This document shows positions 6,556 through 15,974 of a stretch of 64,000 bases of DNA, piece by piece (position 1 is the stretch's first letter; each line of letters opens with the position of its first letter). Origin of the DNA: an uncultured Sulfitobacter sp. (GTDB taxonomy: Bacteria > Pseudomonadota > Alphaproteobacteria > Rhodobacterales > Rhodobacteraceae); assembly GCA_937928635.1 (NCBI GenBank), contig CALFWM010000030.1:1-64000 (forward strand), read 5' to 3'. Both the position numbers and the translations under genes were made by a program. The notes under the pieces were generated by a model that was not told the DNA's origin, made no database searches, and saw only the letters and a list, made by a program, of their open reading frames with translations.

Positions 6556-8823
6556 TCAGAACACAAAATCATCCGCGTTCAGCACGCCCAATACCACGTT
6601 GTTCAGCGTGATCGAATTGCCGCCGCCTGTGTCGATCACCACGTTTGCGCCGTCTTGGGTCGCTGCCCCGGCCGTTGCACTGCCAAGGTTCAGATCCGCT
6701 AGGGAATTGATCGCACTCACACCGCTTAAGTTGATGTTTTCAAACCGATTAAGCGGAGTGAAGTCTGCAATGGTATCGTTGCCATGGCCGTCCTCAAACA
6801 CGAAAAAGTCTGCGTTAAATCGCCCGAACAGCAGGTCATTTCCGGTGCCACCGTCCAGCCGGTCAAAGCCCGAACCACCGTTCAACGTGTCAACGCCCGC
6901 CCCGCCGTTCAGTGCATCATTGCCCGATCCGCCAAAGAACCGGTCATCGCCTTGGTTGCCGTTCAACGTGTCGTTGCCCGCGTCGCCAAACAACCCATCA
7001 CGGCCCGTGCCGCCCGAGGCCAGGTCATTGCCTGCGCCGCCAAACAGCCGGTCCAGCCCGTCTTCGCCATTCAGCGTATCATCGCCCGCACGTCCAAAAA
7101 GGTTGTCCGCCTGCGCGCCGCCATTAAGCAGATCATTGCCCGCGCCGCCATCAAGCAGGTCAAATCCGGCCTCACCATTCAGCGTATCATTGCCGTTTTC
7201 GCCAAACAACCGGTCTGCGGAAAGGCTGAAGTTCGCGCCGCCAAACAGCAGGTCATCGTCATCCCCGCCATAAAGCCGATCGGCCTCCGTGCCGCCATAA
7301 AGCGTGTCGTTGCCCGCATCGCCATAAAGATTGTCAAACCCGACATTCCCGACCAAACGGTCATTGCCGTTGCCCCCGTTTAGCAGATCAGTGTTCTGGC
7401 CGCCGTTCAACACGTCATTGCCGTCACCACCGTTAAGCGTGTCAAAACCAAACGCGCCCAGCAGCACGTCGTTGCCATCCTCACCGAACAATTCATCATT
7501 GCCACCACGACCGTTGATCATGTCGTCACCGCCACGGCCCTGAATATAGTCGCGCCCAATCCCACCGCTCATGGTGTCATTGCCCTCGCGTGATCCGCGC
7601 ACCTGCTCGATGTTGGTGAACACATCAGAGAACGCCTGACCGTTCCACGTGCCACTTGCCGTTCCGGCAAACATATCGACATTCACGGCGTCCACACCAG
7701 AACGGTCATAACGCAGCCGGTCAAAGCCGCCACCGCCATCAACGGTGTCATTGCCCTGACGCGTGATAAACTCATCGTTGCCGGCCCCGCCCGTCATGTT
7801 GTCCGCAAAGTCCGTGCCCGAAAGTGACAGGCGGCCGCCGTTGTATGTCACGTTGATGGTGTCTGACGTGCCAAAACCGTCGTTTGAGATAACGCCAGCG
7901 CCGACATTGATTACCGCCCCTTGTGTTGAATCTTCCCAACCGCCGAAGTGATGACTAATCCGAATGGTGCTATCGCTGTTGAGTGTTAGGTTTAGTGTGT
8001 CTGTGCCGCGTCCCGCGGCAATCTCACGCCAATAGAATTCGTCGTTGTCAGCACCAAAGGCAACGTTAAAGGTATCGTTGCCGCTTGTGCCATCAAACGT
8101 CACGGAATAGCTCGCTTCATCAAGATTCAACAATGTATCTGTGACCCCGCTTGTCGTCACAGATCCAGTCTCGTTGTTTGCAGTTAAGTTGATGCTGTTA
8201 AAACGCCCGTATGCTAGGTAGAAATAACTGTTACTTGTTGCATCATCAAAGTCGATCGTGTCGTTACCAAGCGTAGCGAAGATGTTGTCGCCTTGCTCAT
8301 CGTTGAACCCCGGATTGATCATATCATTGCCGGACCCGCCCTCGACAGTATCGCGCTCTGGTGAGCCGGTGATGTTCATGGGTACGTTAATCTGGAAGCG
8401 TGTGTCAAAGAACATGTCCTCTATCGAGAACCCGCCCATGGACCCACTTGCATCCACAGTGATTGACGCTGATCTGTTAAACAGCGCGGCGAGCGGTGCG
8501 ACATTGCCGGTCTCAACGGCGGCGTCCCCTGCGACAACAAAATCAATCAAACTCCATGCGATGTTTGAGACGTTTGCAATTGTGTTTTGCCCATCCGACA
8601 TCGTGATGCCGGTGATTGTGCCTGCTGTCGGTTCTTCATTCTGATCAATCGCAAAACCGCTGCCCGTGATGGTTGTTGTCCAACCGGAGAGTGGATTTTG
8701 CATCACAATCTGTGTGGGGGAGAAAGAAACAAGTTCGGGCGCAAATTCGCCGTCGCTGGTCACAAAAGCCTGCCCAAAGATGTCGTTGTCTGAAAACCTG
8801 CGCCCAGTGTAGGTAAGTTGCAT
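6556..8823 (-). CDS. RTX (hemolysin-type calcium-binding) secreted protein
   Basis: 755 residues. Start at ATG 8823, giving MQLTYTGRRFSDND, is preferred over upstream alternatives because GGAG lies 6 nt before it and the longer version adds an unlikely tail. The N-terminal ~350 residues hold loosely repeated beta-rich sequence (SGNDTFNVAFGADNDEF); from about residue 385 to 680 come many GGxGxDxLx nonapeptides (GGDGNDVLNGG, GGAGNDLLNGG), which fold as calcium-binding beta rolls. The end, SITLNNVVLGVLNADDFVF, matches the C-terminal type I secretion signal of such proteins. No protease or lipase domain is recognisable. No T1SS genes are adjacent. Confidence 0.9.
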   Translation of the reverse strand: MQLTYTGRRFSDNDIFGQAFVTSDGEFAPELVSFSPTQIVMQNPLSGWTTTITGSGFAIDQNEEPTAGTITGITMSDGQNTIANVSNIAWSLIDFVVAGDAAVETGNVAPLAALFNRSASITVDASGSMGGFSIEDMFFDTRFQINVPMNITGSPERDTVEGGSGNDMINPGFNDEQGDNIFATLGNDTIDFDDATSNSYFYLAYGRFNSINLTANNETGSVTTSGVTDTLLNLDEASYSVTFDGTSGNDTFNVAFGADNDEFYWREIAAGRGTDTLNLTLNSDSTIRISHHFGGWEDSTQGAVINVGAGVISNDGFGTSDTINVTYNGGRLSLSGTDFADNMTGGAGNDEFITRQGNDTVDGGGGFDRLRYDRSGVDAVNVDMFAGTASGTWNGQAFSDVFTNIEQVRGSREGNDTMSGGIGRDYIQGRGGDDMINGRGGNDELFGEDGNDVLLGAFGFDTLNGGDGNDVLNGGQNTDLLNGGNGNDRLVGNVGFDNLYGDAGNDTLYGGTEADRLYGGDDDDLLFGGANFSLSADRLFGENGNDTLNGEAGFDLLDGGAGNDLLNGGAQADNLFGRAGDDTLNGEDGLDRLFGGAGNDLASGGTGRDGLFGDAGNDTLNGNQGDDRFFGGSGNDALNGGAGVDTLNGGSGFDRLDGGTGNDLLFGRFNADFFVFEDGHGNDTIADFTPLNRFENINLSGVSAINSLADLNLGSATAGAATQDGANVVIDTGGGNSITLNNVVLGVLNADDFVF

Positions 8824-9103
8824 GACTGTCTCCAAAGATAAAAGAAATGTTGAAAAAAGTGCTGGTATTGTGATCAGCCTAACCAGAATATTTGGCACAA
8901 TCAAACAACCCAAAGTCGAATTCACGTTTAATTAACGCTTATTTCCAGCTTCGCGAAAAATACACCAAATTGGTGGTGACGCCCCCGGTTCAGCCCATAA
9001 AATAGGGGCGGCGAAATGCGACTTTCACGCCCCCGCCCTTGACTTCTTTAGCGTCACAGACGTACCTGCGCGGATCATTGACACCCATCCAAAGGGACCC
9101 GCC

Positions 9104-10957
9104 ATGCACGCCTATCGCAGCCATTCCTGTGCCGATCTGAACCTGTCCAACAAGGGCGAAACCGTCCGCCTTGCCGGGTGGGTGCACCGGGTGCGTGACC
9201 ACGGGGGCGTGTTGTTTATTGACCTGCGCGATACCTATGGCATGACGCAGGTGTTGTGTGACCCCGACAGCCCGGTTTTTGCTGAGGTGGAGAAGGTCCG
9301 CTCCGAGTGGTGCATCCGCATTGATGGTGAAGTCAAAGCGCGCGATGCGTCATTGGTGAATGCGAAGATCCCGACGGGTGAGGTCGAGGTGTTTATCCGC
9401 GATATGGAAGTGCTGGGCGACGTCAAAGGTGATCTGCCGTTGCAGGTCTTTGGCGATCAGGAATACCCTGAAGAAACGCGTCTGAAATACCGCTACCTCG
9501 ATCTGCGCCGCGAAAAGATGCAGGCGAACATGACCCTGCGTTCTGATGTGGTGACCAGCATCCGCAAACGCATGTGGGATCAGAACTTTCGCGAGTTTCA
9601 GACGCCGATCATCACGGCTTCCAGTCCTGAGGGTGCGCGCGATTTCCTTGTGCCCTCACGCCTGCATCCCGGCAAATTCTACGCGCTGCCCCAAGCCCCG
9701 CAGCAGTTCAAACAGCTGTTGATGGTCTCGGGTTTTGACAGGTATTTCCAGATCGCGCCCTGTTTCCGCGATGAAGACCCGCGTGCGGATCGCTCGCCCA
9801 CCGATTTTTACCAGCTTGACCTTGAGATGTCCTTTGTCGAGCAGCAGGATGTGTTTGATGCCATCCAGCCTGTGCTGACCGGCGTGTTTGAGGAATTTGG
9901 CGGCGGTCGCAAGGTGGATCAGACGTGGGAGCAGATTTCCTACAAGGACGCCGCGTTGTGGTATGGCTCTGACAAGCCTGATCTGCGCAACCCGATCAAG
10001 ATGCAGGTGGTGAGCGAGCATTTTGCAGGCTCCGGTTTTGCGATCTTTGCCAAGCTGTTGGAACAAGAGGGCACCGAGGTCCGCGCCATTCCCGCGCCGA
10101 CGGGCGGGTCGCGCAAGTTTTGTGATCGCATGAATGCCTTTGCGCAAAAGGAAGGGCTGCCCGGTATGGGCTATATCTTCTGGCGCAAACAATCGCCTGA
10201 CAGCATCGCGCAGGAGCGCGGGATCACAGTGAAAGAGGTCAACGCGCTGGTGAAATCCGGTGAGATCACGTTGGGCAATGAGGCCGCAGGCCCGCTCGCC
10301 AAAAACATCGGGCCCGAACGCACCGAAGCCATTCGCCAGCAATTGGGGTTGGACGTGGGCGACGCGGCCTTCTTCCTTGGTGGCAAGCCCAAGGCGTTTG
10401 AGGCCATCGCGGGGCGTGCGCGCAACATCATTGGCGAGGAACTCAACCTCACCGACCAAGACCGCTTCGCCTTTGCCTGGATCGTGGATTTCCCGATCTA
10501 TGAGGCGGATGAGGAAACCGGCAAGATTGACTTTGAGCACAACCCGTTTTCCATGCCACAGGGCGGGATGGAGGCGTTGGAAGGCGATCCGCTCAAGGTG
10601 CTGGGCTATCAATATGACCTTGCCTGCAACGGGTATGAGCTGGTTTCTGGTGCGATCCGCAACCACAAGCCGGAGATTATGTTCAAGGCTTTCGAAATCG
10701 CCGGTTATGGTGAAGACGAGGTCAAGAAACGCTTTGGCGGCATGGTCAACGCCTTCCAATATGGTGCGCCGCCCCACGGGGGATGTGCCGCAGGCATCGA
10801 CCGGATTGTGATGCTGCTCGCGGATGAGGCGAACATTCGTGAAGTGATTTTGTTCCCGATGAACCAGCGCGCCGAAGATCTGATGATGAACGCGCCAAAC
10901 GACCCGATGCCGGATCAACTGATGGAACTTGGCCTGCGGGTCATTCCGCAAGATTGA
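9104..10957 (+). CDS. aspS: Aspartate--tRNA ligase, probably non-discriminating
   Basis: 617 residues, bacterial-type class II AspRS. Order: N-terminal OB-fold anticodon-binding domain (1-110), catalytic domain with class II motifs ([19 protein letters not shown] around 225), GAD insertion (~315-420) and [10 protein letters not shown] near the end. AAAGGGA precedes ATG 9104. It charges tRNA-Asp with aspartate in the cytoplasm. In RVRDHGG the residue after RD (His33) is His where E. coli AspRS has Leu30; His at this place is a mark of non-discriminating enzymes that also make Asp-tRNA-Asn for GatCAB. Confidence 0.97.
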   Translation: MHAYRSHSCADLNLSNKGETVRLAGWVHRVRDHGGVLFIDLRDTYGMTQVLCDPDSPVFAEVEKVRSEWCIRIDGEVKARDASLVNAKIPTGEVEVFIRDMEVLGDVKGDLPLQVFGDQEYPEETRLKYRYLDLRREKMQANMTLRSDVVTSIRKRMWDQNFREFQTPIITASSPEGARDFLVPSRLHPGKFYALPQAPQQFKQLLMVSGFDRYFQIAPCFRDEDPRADRSPTDFYQLDLEMSFVEQQDVFDAIQPVLTGVFEEFGGGRKVDQTWEQISYKDAALWYGSDKPDLRNPIKMQVVSEHFAGSGFAIFAKLLEQEGTEVRAIPAPTGGSRKFCDRMNAFAQKEGLPGMGYIFWRKQSPDSIAQERGITVKEVNALVKSGEITLGNEAAGPLAKNIGPERTEAIRQQLGLDVGDAAFFLGGKPKAFEAIAGRARNIIGEELNLTDQDRFAFAWIVDFPIYEADEETGKIDFEHNPFSMPQGGMEALEGDPLKVLGYQYDLACNGYELVSGAIRNHKPEIMFKAFEIAGYGEDEVKKRFGGMVNAFQYGAPPHGGCAAGIDRIVMLLADEANIREVILFPMNQRAEDLMMNAPNDPMPDQLMELGLRVIPQD

Positions 10958-11069
10958 TCCATATGCGGGCGGTTTTCTGCGCGCGCGGCCTTGTCGTGCG
11001 TGCAGTGCGGCCCATTGATGTCTATATTGGCAGCATGATGCCAAACCCATCCTTTGCGCGGGGCACCCC

Positions 11070-12452
11070 GTGACGTTTTCTGCCCAGATCGCTGAACAGC
11101 GTTTTGGCTATGGTCTATCGGGCCATCTGCCGCCTGTGCAAAGCGTGTCGGAGATGCTGAAAGGTCTGCGTGGGCCTGACGTGATGCTGGCGCAATACCC
11201 GGTGCCACCCTTTGATTATATTCAGGACCAAGGCGTCTTGCATGGACGTTTTGCCCGGTTTTCCCGCAAGAATTCTGGCACGCTGGAAGGCACAGACGCC
11301 GCGGATAAGGCGCGTGCGGTCCTGAAGGCCGTGCGCCAAGAGCGCGGTCACTGGTTTACCCAAAGCCAGCTGCGCAGGGTGCATACACAATCCGCCTTTC
11401 GCGAACGATTGATCGCCTTTTGGGCGGATCATTTTACCACCGTGGGCAAAGGGCACATGTTTCAGTTTGCTGAAACGCTTTATAGTGACGCGGCGGTGCG
11501 GCCCCATGTGGCGGGTCGGTTTGGTGATTTGCTGGTGTCCTGCGTGACCCATCCGATGATGCTGCACTATCTGGATCAGGACGTCTCCTCTGGCCCCAAC
11601 AGCGCCTTTGCCCAAAAGCGGGGGCAGGGCAGGGGGTTGAACGAAAACCTGGCCCGTGAGGTATTGGAGCTGCACACCCTGGGGGTGGGCGGGCCCTATG
11701 ATCAGACCGACGTGCGCGCGCTGGCCCTGCTGTTTACGGGGATGAGCCGGGGGCGTGATCTGCGCTTTTTGTTCCGGCGTGGGTTTGTCGAGCCGGGCGA
11801 GCATGTGGTGATGGGCCGTCGTTATGGCAATCAGCCGGGCATGGAGCGGATCAAAACGGCCCTGCATGATCTGGCGCGCCACCCCGCCACAGCGGCCCAT
11901 ATCGCGCGCAAACTGGCGGTACATTTTGTGAGTGACACCCCGTCCGAGCGCCTGATTGCCGATCTTACGGCCGCCTACCTCGAAACGGATGGCCAGCTGA
12001 TGGCGGTCTATGACGTGTTGCTGTCCCATCCCGATGCATGGCGGATGCCGGCCACCAACATCCGCCCGCCGGTTGAATTTGTGGCGGCTTCCTTGCGTGC
12101 GCTGTCGGTCTCGCAGGGCCAGATGGATGCGCATGATTTTCGCGGCGTCAACAGGCTTTTCTTTGTACCACTCAAGGTGATGGGGCAGTTTTGGCAAAAG
12201 CCCTCCGGGCCGGATGGGTGGGATGAGGCGGACGCCGCATGGATCACACCGCAAGGTGTTGCCGGGCGGGTCGAATGGGCGATGCGCGCGCCCAAAGAGC
12301 TGTTGGAAACCCTGCCAGACCCGCGCGCATTTGTGCACACGGCGTTGGGCGACACGGTGCCGGAGGCAGTGAATTTTGCCGCAAGTGCCGCCGAAACCCG
12401 GGCGGAGGCGATTGGACTTGTCCTGCTGTCTCCTGCGTTTCAACGCCGATGA
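11070..12452 (+). CDS. DUF1800 family protein
   Basis: 460 residues with the DUF1800 pattern: an early FGYGL segment, LIAFWADHFTT, LDQDVSSGPN, then NENLAREVLELHTLGVGGPYDQTDVRALALLFTG and a C-terminal VEFVAASLRAL. The biochemical role of the family is not established. In very many bacteria it is paired with a DUF1501 protein, exactly as here (20 nt downstream), so the two probably act together, perhaps in the envelope or periplasm. The start codon is GTG-type or alternative at 11070 right after the aspS intergenic region; other starts are possible. Confidence 0.85.
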   Translation: MTFSAQIAEQRFGYGLSGHLPPVQSVSEMLKGLRGPDVMLAQYPVPPFDYIQDQGVLHGRFARFSRKNSGTLEGTDAADKARAVLKAVRQERGHWFTQSQLRRVHTQSAFRERLIAFWADHFTTVGKGHMFQFAETLYSDAAVRPHVAGRFGDLLVSCVTHPMMLHYLDQDVSSGPNSAFAQKRGQGRGLNENLAREVLELHTLGVGGPYDQTDVRALALLFTGMSRGRDLRFLFRRGFVEPGEHVVMGRRYGNQPGMERIKTALHDLARHPATAAHIARKLAVHFVSDTPSERLIADLTAAYLETDGQLMAVYDVLLSHPDAWRMPATNIRPPVEFVAASLRALSVSQGQMDAHDFRGVNRLFFVPLKVMGQFWQKPSGPDGWDEADAAWITPQGVAGRVEWAMRAPKELLETLPDPRAFVHTALGDTVPEAVNFAASAAETRAEAIGLVLLSPAFQRR

Positions 12453-12471
12453 ACAAGGGAGCGCAGGTATC

Positions 12472-13638
12472 ATGACCACCCTGTTGAACAGACGCGACTT
12501 TTTGGCCCGCACGGGCGTGATCGGCTGCTCGCTGGCGGCCAGCCCGTTGGTGACGCCGGTTGCGCTGGCGCAGGCCCCATGGGACACGCGGCTGGTGGTG
12601 ATTATCCTGCGCGGCGGTATGGATGGTCTGGACGTGGTGCGTCCGGTGGGTGATCCGGCCTTTGCCGCGCTGCGCCCGACGCTGAACGCGTCAGACGCGC
12701 CTTTGCCGCTGGATGGCTATTTTGCGATGCACCCGGCACTCGCGCCCCTGATGCCCTTGTGGCAACAGCAAGACCTTGGATTTGTGCACGCGGTGTCCAC
12801 GCCCTATCGCAACAAACGCAGCCATTTTGATGGACAGGATTTGCTGGAAGCCGGGACATCCCGGCTGGACGGGCCGGGGCGTGATGGCTGGCTGAACAGG
12901 TTGCTGCAACAGACACCGGGCGTACAGGCAGAAACCGCCTATGCGATTGGTCACAGTGATTTACGGGTGCTGGATGGTGCCGCGCCGGTGGCAAATTGGT
13001 CGCCGGATGCCCGCCTGAGGATCAGCCCACAGGCCACGCGCCTTGCCGAATTGGTGATGGAGGAGGACCCCGCCCTGCACGCCGCCCTTGCAGAGGCACT
13101 GATGTTGACAGATGCAGATGCGGTGGGGGAGCGGCGCGGCCATGCGCATTTGAAAGTGTCCAAATTTGCCGCTTCACGGCTGCGCAAAGAGGCACGGATT
13201 GCGGCATTTTCGCTAAACGGGTGGGACACGCATCGCGCTCAGAACCGGGCTTTGACGCGCGGACTGGGCCGGTTGAGTGAGACAATCCTGACGCTGCGCG
13301 AAGAGCTTGGCGCGCAGGTCTGGGGCAAAACAGCGATTGTGGCCATGACCGAATTTGGCCGCACGGCACGTGAAAATGGCACAGCGGGCACTGATCACGG
13401 TACGGGCGGTCTGATGGTGCTGGCCGGCGGTGCGATTCGAGGGGGGCAGGTTTACGGACAATGGCCGGGTGTTGCGGAAGCCGCACTTTTCCAGGGGCGT
13501 GATTTGATGCCGACGGGTGATGTGCGCGCGCCAGCAGCCTGGATCATGCGAGGGCTGACAGGGGTAAACCGCTCAACACTGGAGCGGCAAGTGTTCCCGG
13601 GGCTTGATATGGGGCGCGATCCGAACGTTTTGCTCTAG
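12472..13638 (+). CDS. DUF1501 family protein, Tat-exported
   Basis: 388 residues from ATG 12472. The N-terminus NRRDFLARTGVIGCSLAASP is a twin-arginine signal, so the protein is exported folded. Family motifs: LVVIILRGGMDGLDVVRP near the start of the mature protein, SHFDGQDLLEAG, FSLNGWDTHRAQNRAL, and MTEFGRTARENGTAGTDHG, with His and Asp residues that resemble the metal-binding fold of the alkaline phosphatase superfamily. Activity unknown. Forms an operon with the DUF1800 gene 20 nt upstream. Confidence 0.88.
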   Translation: MTTLLNRRDFLARTGVIGCSLAASPLVTPVALAQAPWDTRLVVIILRGGMDGLDVVRPVGDPAFAALRPTLNASDAPLPLDGYFAMHPALAPLMPLWQQQDLGFVHAVSTPYRNKRSHFDGQDLLEAGTSRLDGPGRDGWLNRLLQQTPGVQAETAYAIGHSDLRVLDGAAPVANWSPDARLRISPQATRLAELVMEEDPALHAALAEALMLTDADAVGERRGHAHLKVSKFAASRLRKEARIAAFSLNGWDTHRAQNRALTRGLGRLSETILTLREELGAQVWGKTAIVAMTEFGRTARENGTAGTDHGTGGLMVLAGGAIRGGQVYGQWPGVAEAALFQGRDLMPTGDVRAPAAWIMRGLTGVNRSTLERQVFPGLDMGRDPNVLL

Positions 13639-13653
13639 ATGCCGCGCCGATGA

Positions 13654-13836
13654 TCAAAAGAGGCTATAGCCAAGGATAAAGTTGCCAAGGTTTGCCGCCA
13701 ATCCATCGCTGCCCGCCTGGATCGAGGCGAGGCTGACCACGGCCAACCCCACTACAGCCGCCGTTAAGATGATCCAATCTACGGTCACGGCGTCATTGTC
13801 TGTCTTGTCGCCGGAATTCTGTTTTGCAGACGCCAT
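13654..13836 (-). CDS. 60-residue single-helix membrane protein, Flp-pilin-like
   Basis: Start ATG 13836 is chosen because AAGGAAGA lies 8 nt upstream; a longer frame to 13938 lacks such a site. The short polar N-terminus (MASAKQNSGDKTDNDA) leads into VTVDWIILTAAVVGLAVVSL, one membrane helix, then a small C-terminal tail. The V-T-V-D-W-hydrophobic pattern recalls the hydrophobic segment of type IVb (Flp) pilins, though no prepilin cleavage site or tad genes are seen. It sits 15 bp beyond the DUF1501 stop in convergent orientation. Confidence 0.6.
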   Translation of the reverse strand: MASAKQNSGDKTDNDAVTVDWIILTAAVVGLAVVSLASIQAGSDGLAANLGNFILGYSLF

Positions 13837-13996
13837 CGTGCGGTCTTCCTTGTCATCGATCTGCCCCCACAGTGATGACGTAAATTTGTCAAAACATTGT
13901 GGCGTAAATGCGCAGAAGACTTGCCGGGGCTGTGGCATTTGAAGCCGCGCGTGTTCTGGGCTTGGCGCGCCGGGGAACTGGCCCTAACGTGAGCGC

Positions 13997-14719
13997 ATGA
14001 ATACCAAAGATCCCGCCACCCAATTTGGGGCCTGTGTGCCCAACTGGTCGCCGCCCTCCGCCCCTGCGGGGGCGGTCCTGACCGGGCGTTATGCCCATTT
14101 GGAGCCTTTGTCCGCAGAGACCCATGCCGCATTGCTCTATCGGGCCTATGAGGGGGGCGATCACGTGTGGGATTATATGCCCTATGGGCCTTTTTCTTCG
14201 GCCTCGCAGTATCACCGCTGGGTGCGGGATCATGCAGGCCAGCCCGATCCGTTCTTTTATGCCATTCGCAACTTGCAAACGGATCAGTGGGAGGGCGTTG
14301 CAAGTTACCTGCGCATCGCCCCGGAGGCCGGGTCCATTGAGGTTGGTTCCATCAATTTTAGCCCAGCGCTCCAGCGCACCCGCGCAGCGACCGAGGCGAT
14401 GTATCTGATGATGAAATGGGCCTTTGACGCGGGTTATCGTCGGTATGAGTGGAAGTGCAACGCGCTCAATGCCGGATCACGGCGCGCAGCACAGCGCCTT
14501 GGCCTGTCGTTTGAAGGCGTGTTCCGTCAAGCCGCCGTTGTGAAAGGGCGCAACCGCGATACCGCGTGGTTTGCGGCCATTGATACCGAATGGCCTTCGC
14601 TAAAGGAGGCGTTTGAAGCCTGGTTATCTCCGTCAAACTTTGACAGCTCCGGCGCGCAGCTTGAGCGGTTGGGCGATTTGACCAGATTGGTGCGTGTGGC
14701 CACGGACCCGACGGTGTAA
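13997..14719 (+). CDS. GNAT-family N-acetyltransferase (RimJ/RimL-like)
   Basis: 240 residues. The pattern is of the Acetyltransf_3 group: HLEPLSAETHAALLYRA, WVRDHAGQPDPFFYAIRN, then IEVGSINFSPALQRTRAATEAMYLMM and the closing RRYEWKCNALNAGSRRAAQRLGLSFEG, where the N-x-x-S-x-x-A-x-x-L-G-F pattern is diagnostic. Relatives acetylate ribosomal protein N-termini or small molecules; the substrate is not apparent. It stands alone between convergent or divergent neighbours, with only a weak ribosome binding site before ATG 13997. Confidence 0.85.
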   Translation: MNTKDPATQFGACVPNWSPPSAPAGAVLTGRYAHLEPLSAETHAALLYRAYEGGDHVWDYMPYGPFSSASQYHRWVRDHAGQPDPFFYAIRNLQTDQWEGVASYLRIAPEAGSIEVGSINFSPALQRTRAATEAMYLMMKWAFDAGYRRYEWKCNALNAGSRRAAQRLGLSFEGVFRQAAVVKGRNRDTAWFAAIDTEWPSLKEAFEAWLSPSNFDSSGAQLERLGDLTRLVRVATDPTV

Positions 14720-14947
14720 ACGCACAGGGCCTATCGTTGGTTTACAGCGCCTGACAAAATACCGGAAACATCACGCATCGCAAAGCGCGCCCAAAATCTT
14801 TGGTTTCAGGCAGCGTTACAGCGTCCCGCCTCTAACTTGAAGCATCACGTATCGCTGCTATCCCGAGAGTGCAGAGCGTGGCAGGGGATCATCTCCTCAA
14901 GTTTCAGGCCGGGCGCTTTAGGTGATTCAGGTTTTTCGCATGACGCT

Positions 14948-15667
14948 CTATATCGCAACCTTCTGTGCCAGCCTGCTTTGGATCATACCGGCAATCTTTG
15001 CCGTTTCAGATCTGGCAGGTTGACCCAGCGCGCATTTTTCTGCCAGTGCCGCCGCCGCCTGTTCTAGCCGCGTGTCCTGTGCAGAACGCGCGACCCCACC
15101 CAGAAATTGTGCCACATAATCCAGTGTGCGCGGTTCACCTGCGTCCTCAAGCACGTCCGCCACATGGGCAATATCATCCTGATAGGCGATGTGATCGGGT
15201 TCAATCCGTTCATCAATCATCACGCGCGGCCCCGGGGGGCGGCGCTCAGCCGGCAACAGCGCCAGAATGCTCTCCTGAAACTCAGCCAATGAATTGATCG
15301 GCTTGGCCATAAATCCATGGGCACCGGCGGACCGGGCGGCCATATGCATATGATCGTCAGCTGACATCGCCAAAACAGCCTCTGCCGGGGGGTGGCAACT
15401 GGCCAGTTCGCGAATCAAATCGAGCCCGCTGCCATCCGGCAGTCCCAGATCAATCATCACGACAGTAGGGCGATAGACGCGCAGATGTCGCCGTGCAGAG
15501 CGCAGGCAATCGGCCCGCCTGATCCGCGCACCAGAGCGCAGACAGAGCAAACGCATCGCCTCACAAGCGAAACGGCTGTCCTCAACTACGAGAATTGTCG
15601 TACCCAACAGCGGGCGCGCCGCAGTGGGCGTCGGGGTCGTGGTCGCAAAGGGGTCAGTGGGGTCCAT
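14948..15667 (-). CDS. Orphan response regulator with undefined C-terminal domain
   Basis: 239 residues. Start ATG 15667 is favoured by GGAGG five nt upstream. A receiver domain spans about residues 22-140: acidic pair in VVEDSRF, phospho-acceptor Asp in VVMIDLGLPDGSG, and the conserved Lys in GFMAKPINS. The remaining ~95 residues are alpha-helical-looking (DDIAHVADVLEDAGEP, LEQAAAALAEKCALG) and are not a recognised DNA-binding or cyclase domain. No histidine kinase is adjacent. A signal partner or output cannot be named from sequence. Confidence 0.82.
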   Translation of the reverse strand: MDPTDPFATTTPTPTAARPLLGTTILVVEDSRFACEAMRLLCLRSGARIRRADCLRSARRHLRVYRPTVVMIDLGLPDGSGLDLIRELASCHPPAEAVLAMSADDHMHMAARSAGAHGFMAKPINSLAEFQESILALLPAERRPPGPRVMIDERIEPDHIAYQDDIAHVADVLEDAGEPRTLDYVAQFLGGVARSAQDTRLEQAAAALAEKCALGQPARSETAKIAGMIQSRLAQKVAI

Positions 15668-15974
15668 TGGTGCCTCCATGAGCAGCTGACACCTATGGTT
15701 ACCCGCGCTTGGATAACAGCAAGTTAACTTGTCAGCGAAGTTTTCCGCCACCCTGCACTCAAACCTGAGAGTATTGCCTATCATCCCAAGAAGGCGGGGC
15801 ACCTCTGGAACGGGCGGAAACGTAATGGGCCAACGCCCCCCACACACGCGCGGTCTTCCCGATGGGTGCAGCAATGGGTCGCAACCCTGATGCCTGTCCA
15901 CTGCGCAAAACCGATTGCGATTACGGGGCCGTGCGGCCATAACCTGCCAAACATATCCACGTAAAGGTGCTGTT
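15668..15974. other. 307 bp divergent intergenic region with palindrome
   Basis: No gene seen. It lies between the response regulator (leftward) and the methylmalonyl-CoA epimerase (rightward). A perfect 12 bp palindrome CAAGTTAACTTG occupies 15720-15731, about 53 bp upstream of the response-regulator start, and could be an operator. Nothing else stands out. Confidence 0.35.

Noticed and set aside
6599..7543. Long plus-strand frames rich in Pro, Ser and Val repeats
   Set aside because: They are antisense readings of the repetitive RTX nonapeptide DNA and have no start signals or known domains.
9039..9067. Sigma-70 promoter for aspS (TTGACT at 9039)
   Set aside because: A good -35 box but the sequence 17 bp on (GTACCT) is a poor -10, so the site is not supported.
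9656..11050. 464-codon minus-strand frame opposite aspS
   Set aside because: Antisense of a strongly conserved synthetase; composition rich in His, Arg and Gln as expected of a GC-rich shadow frame.
11115..12587. 490-codon minus-strand frame opposite the DUF1800 gene
   Set aside because: Shadow frame; the plus-strand protein has family motifs and the minus frame has none.
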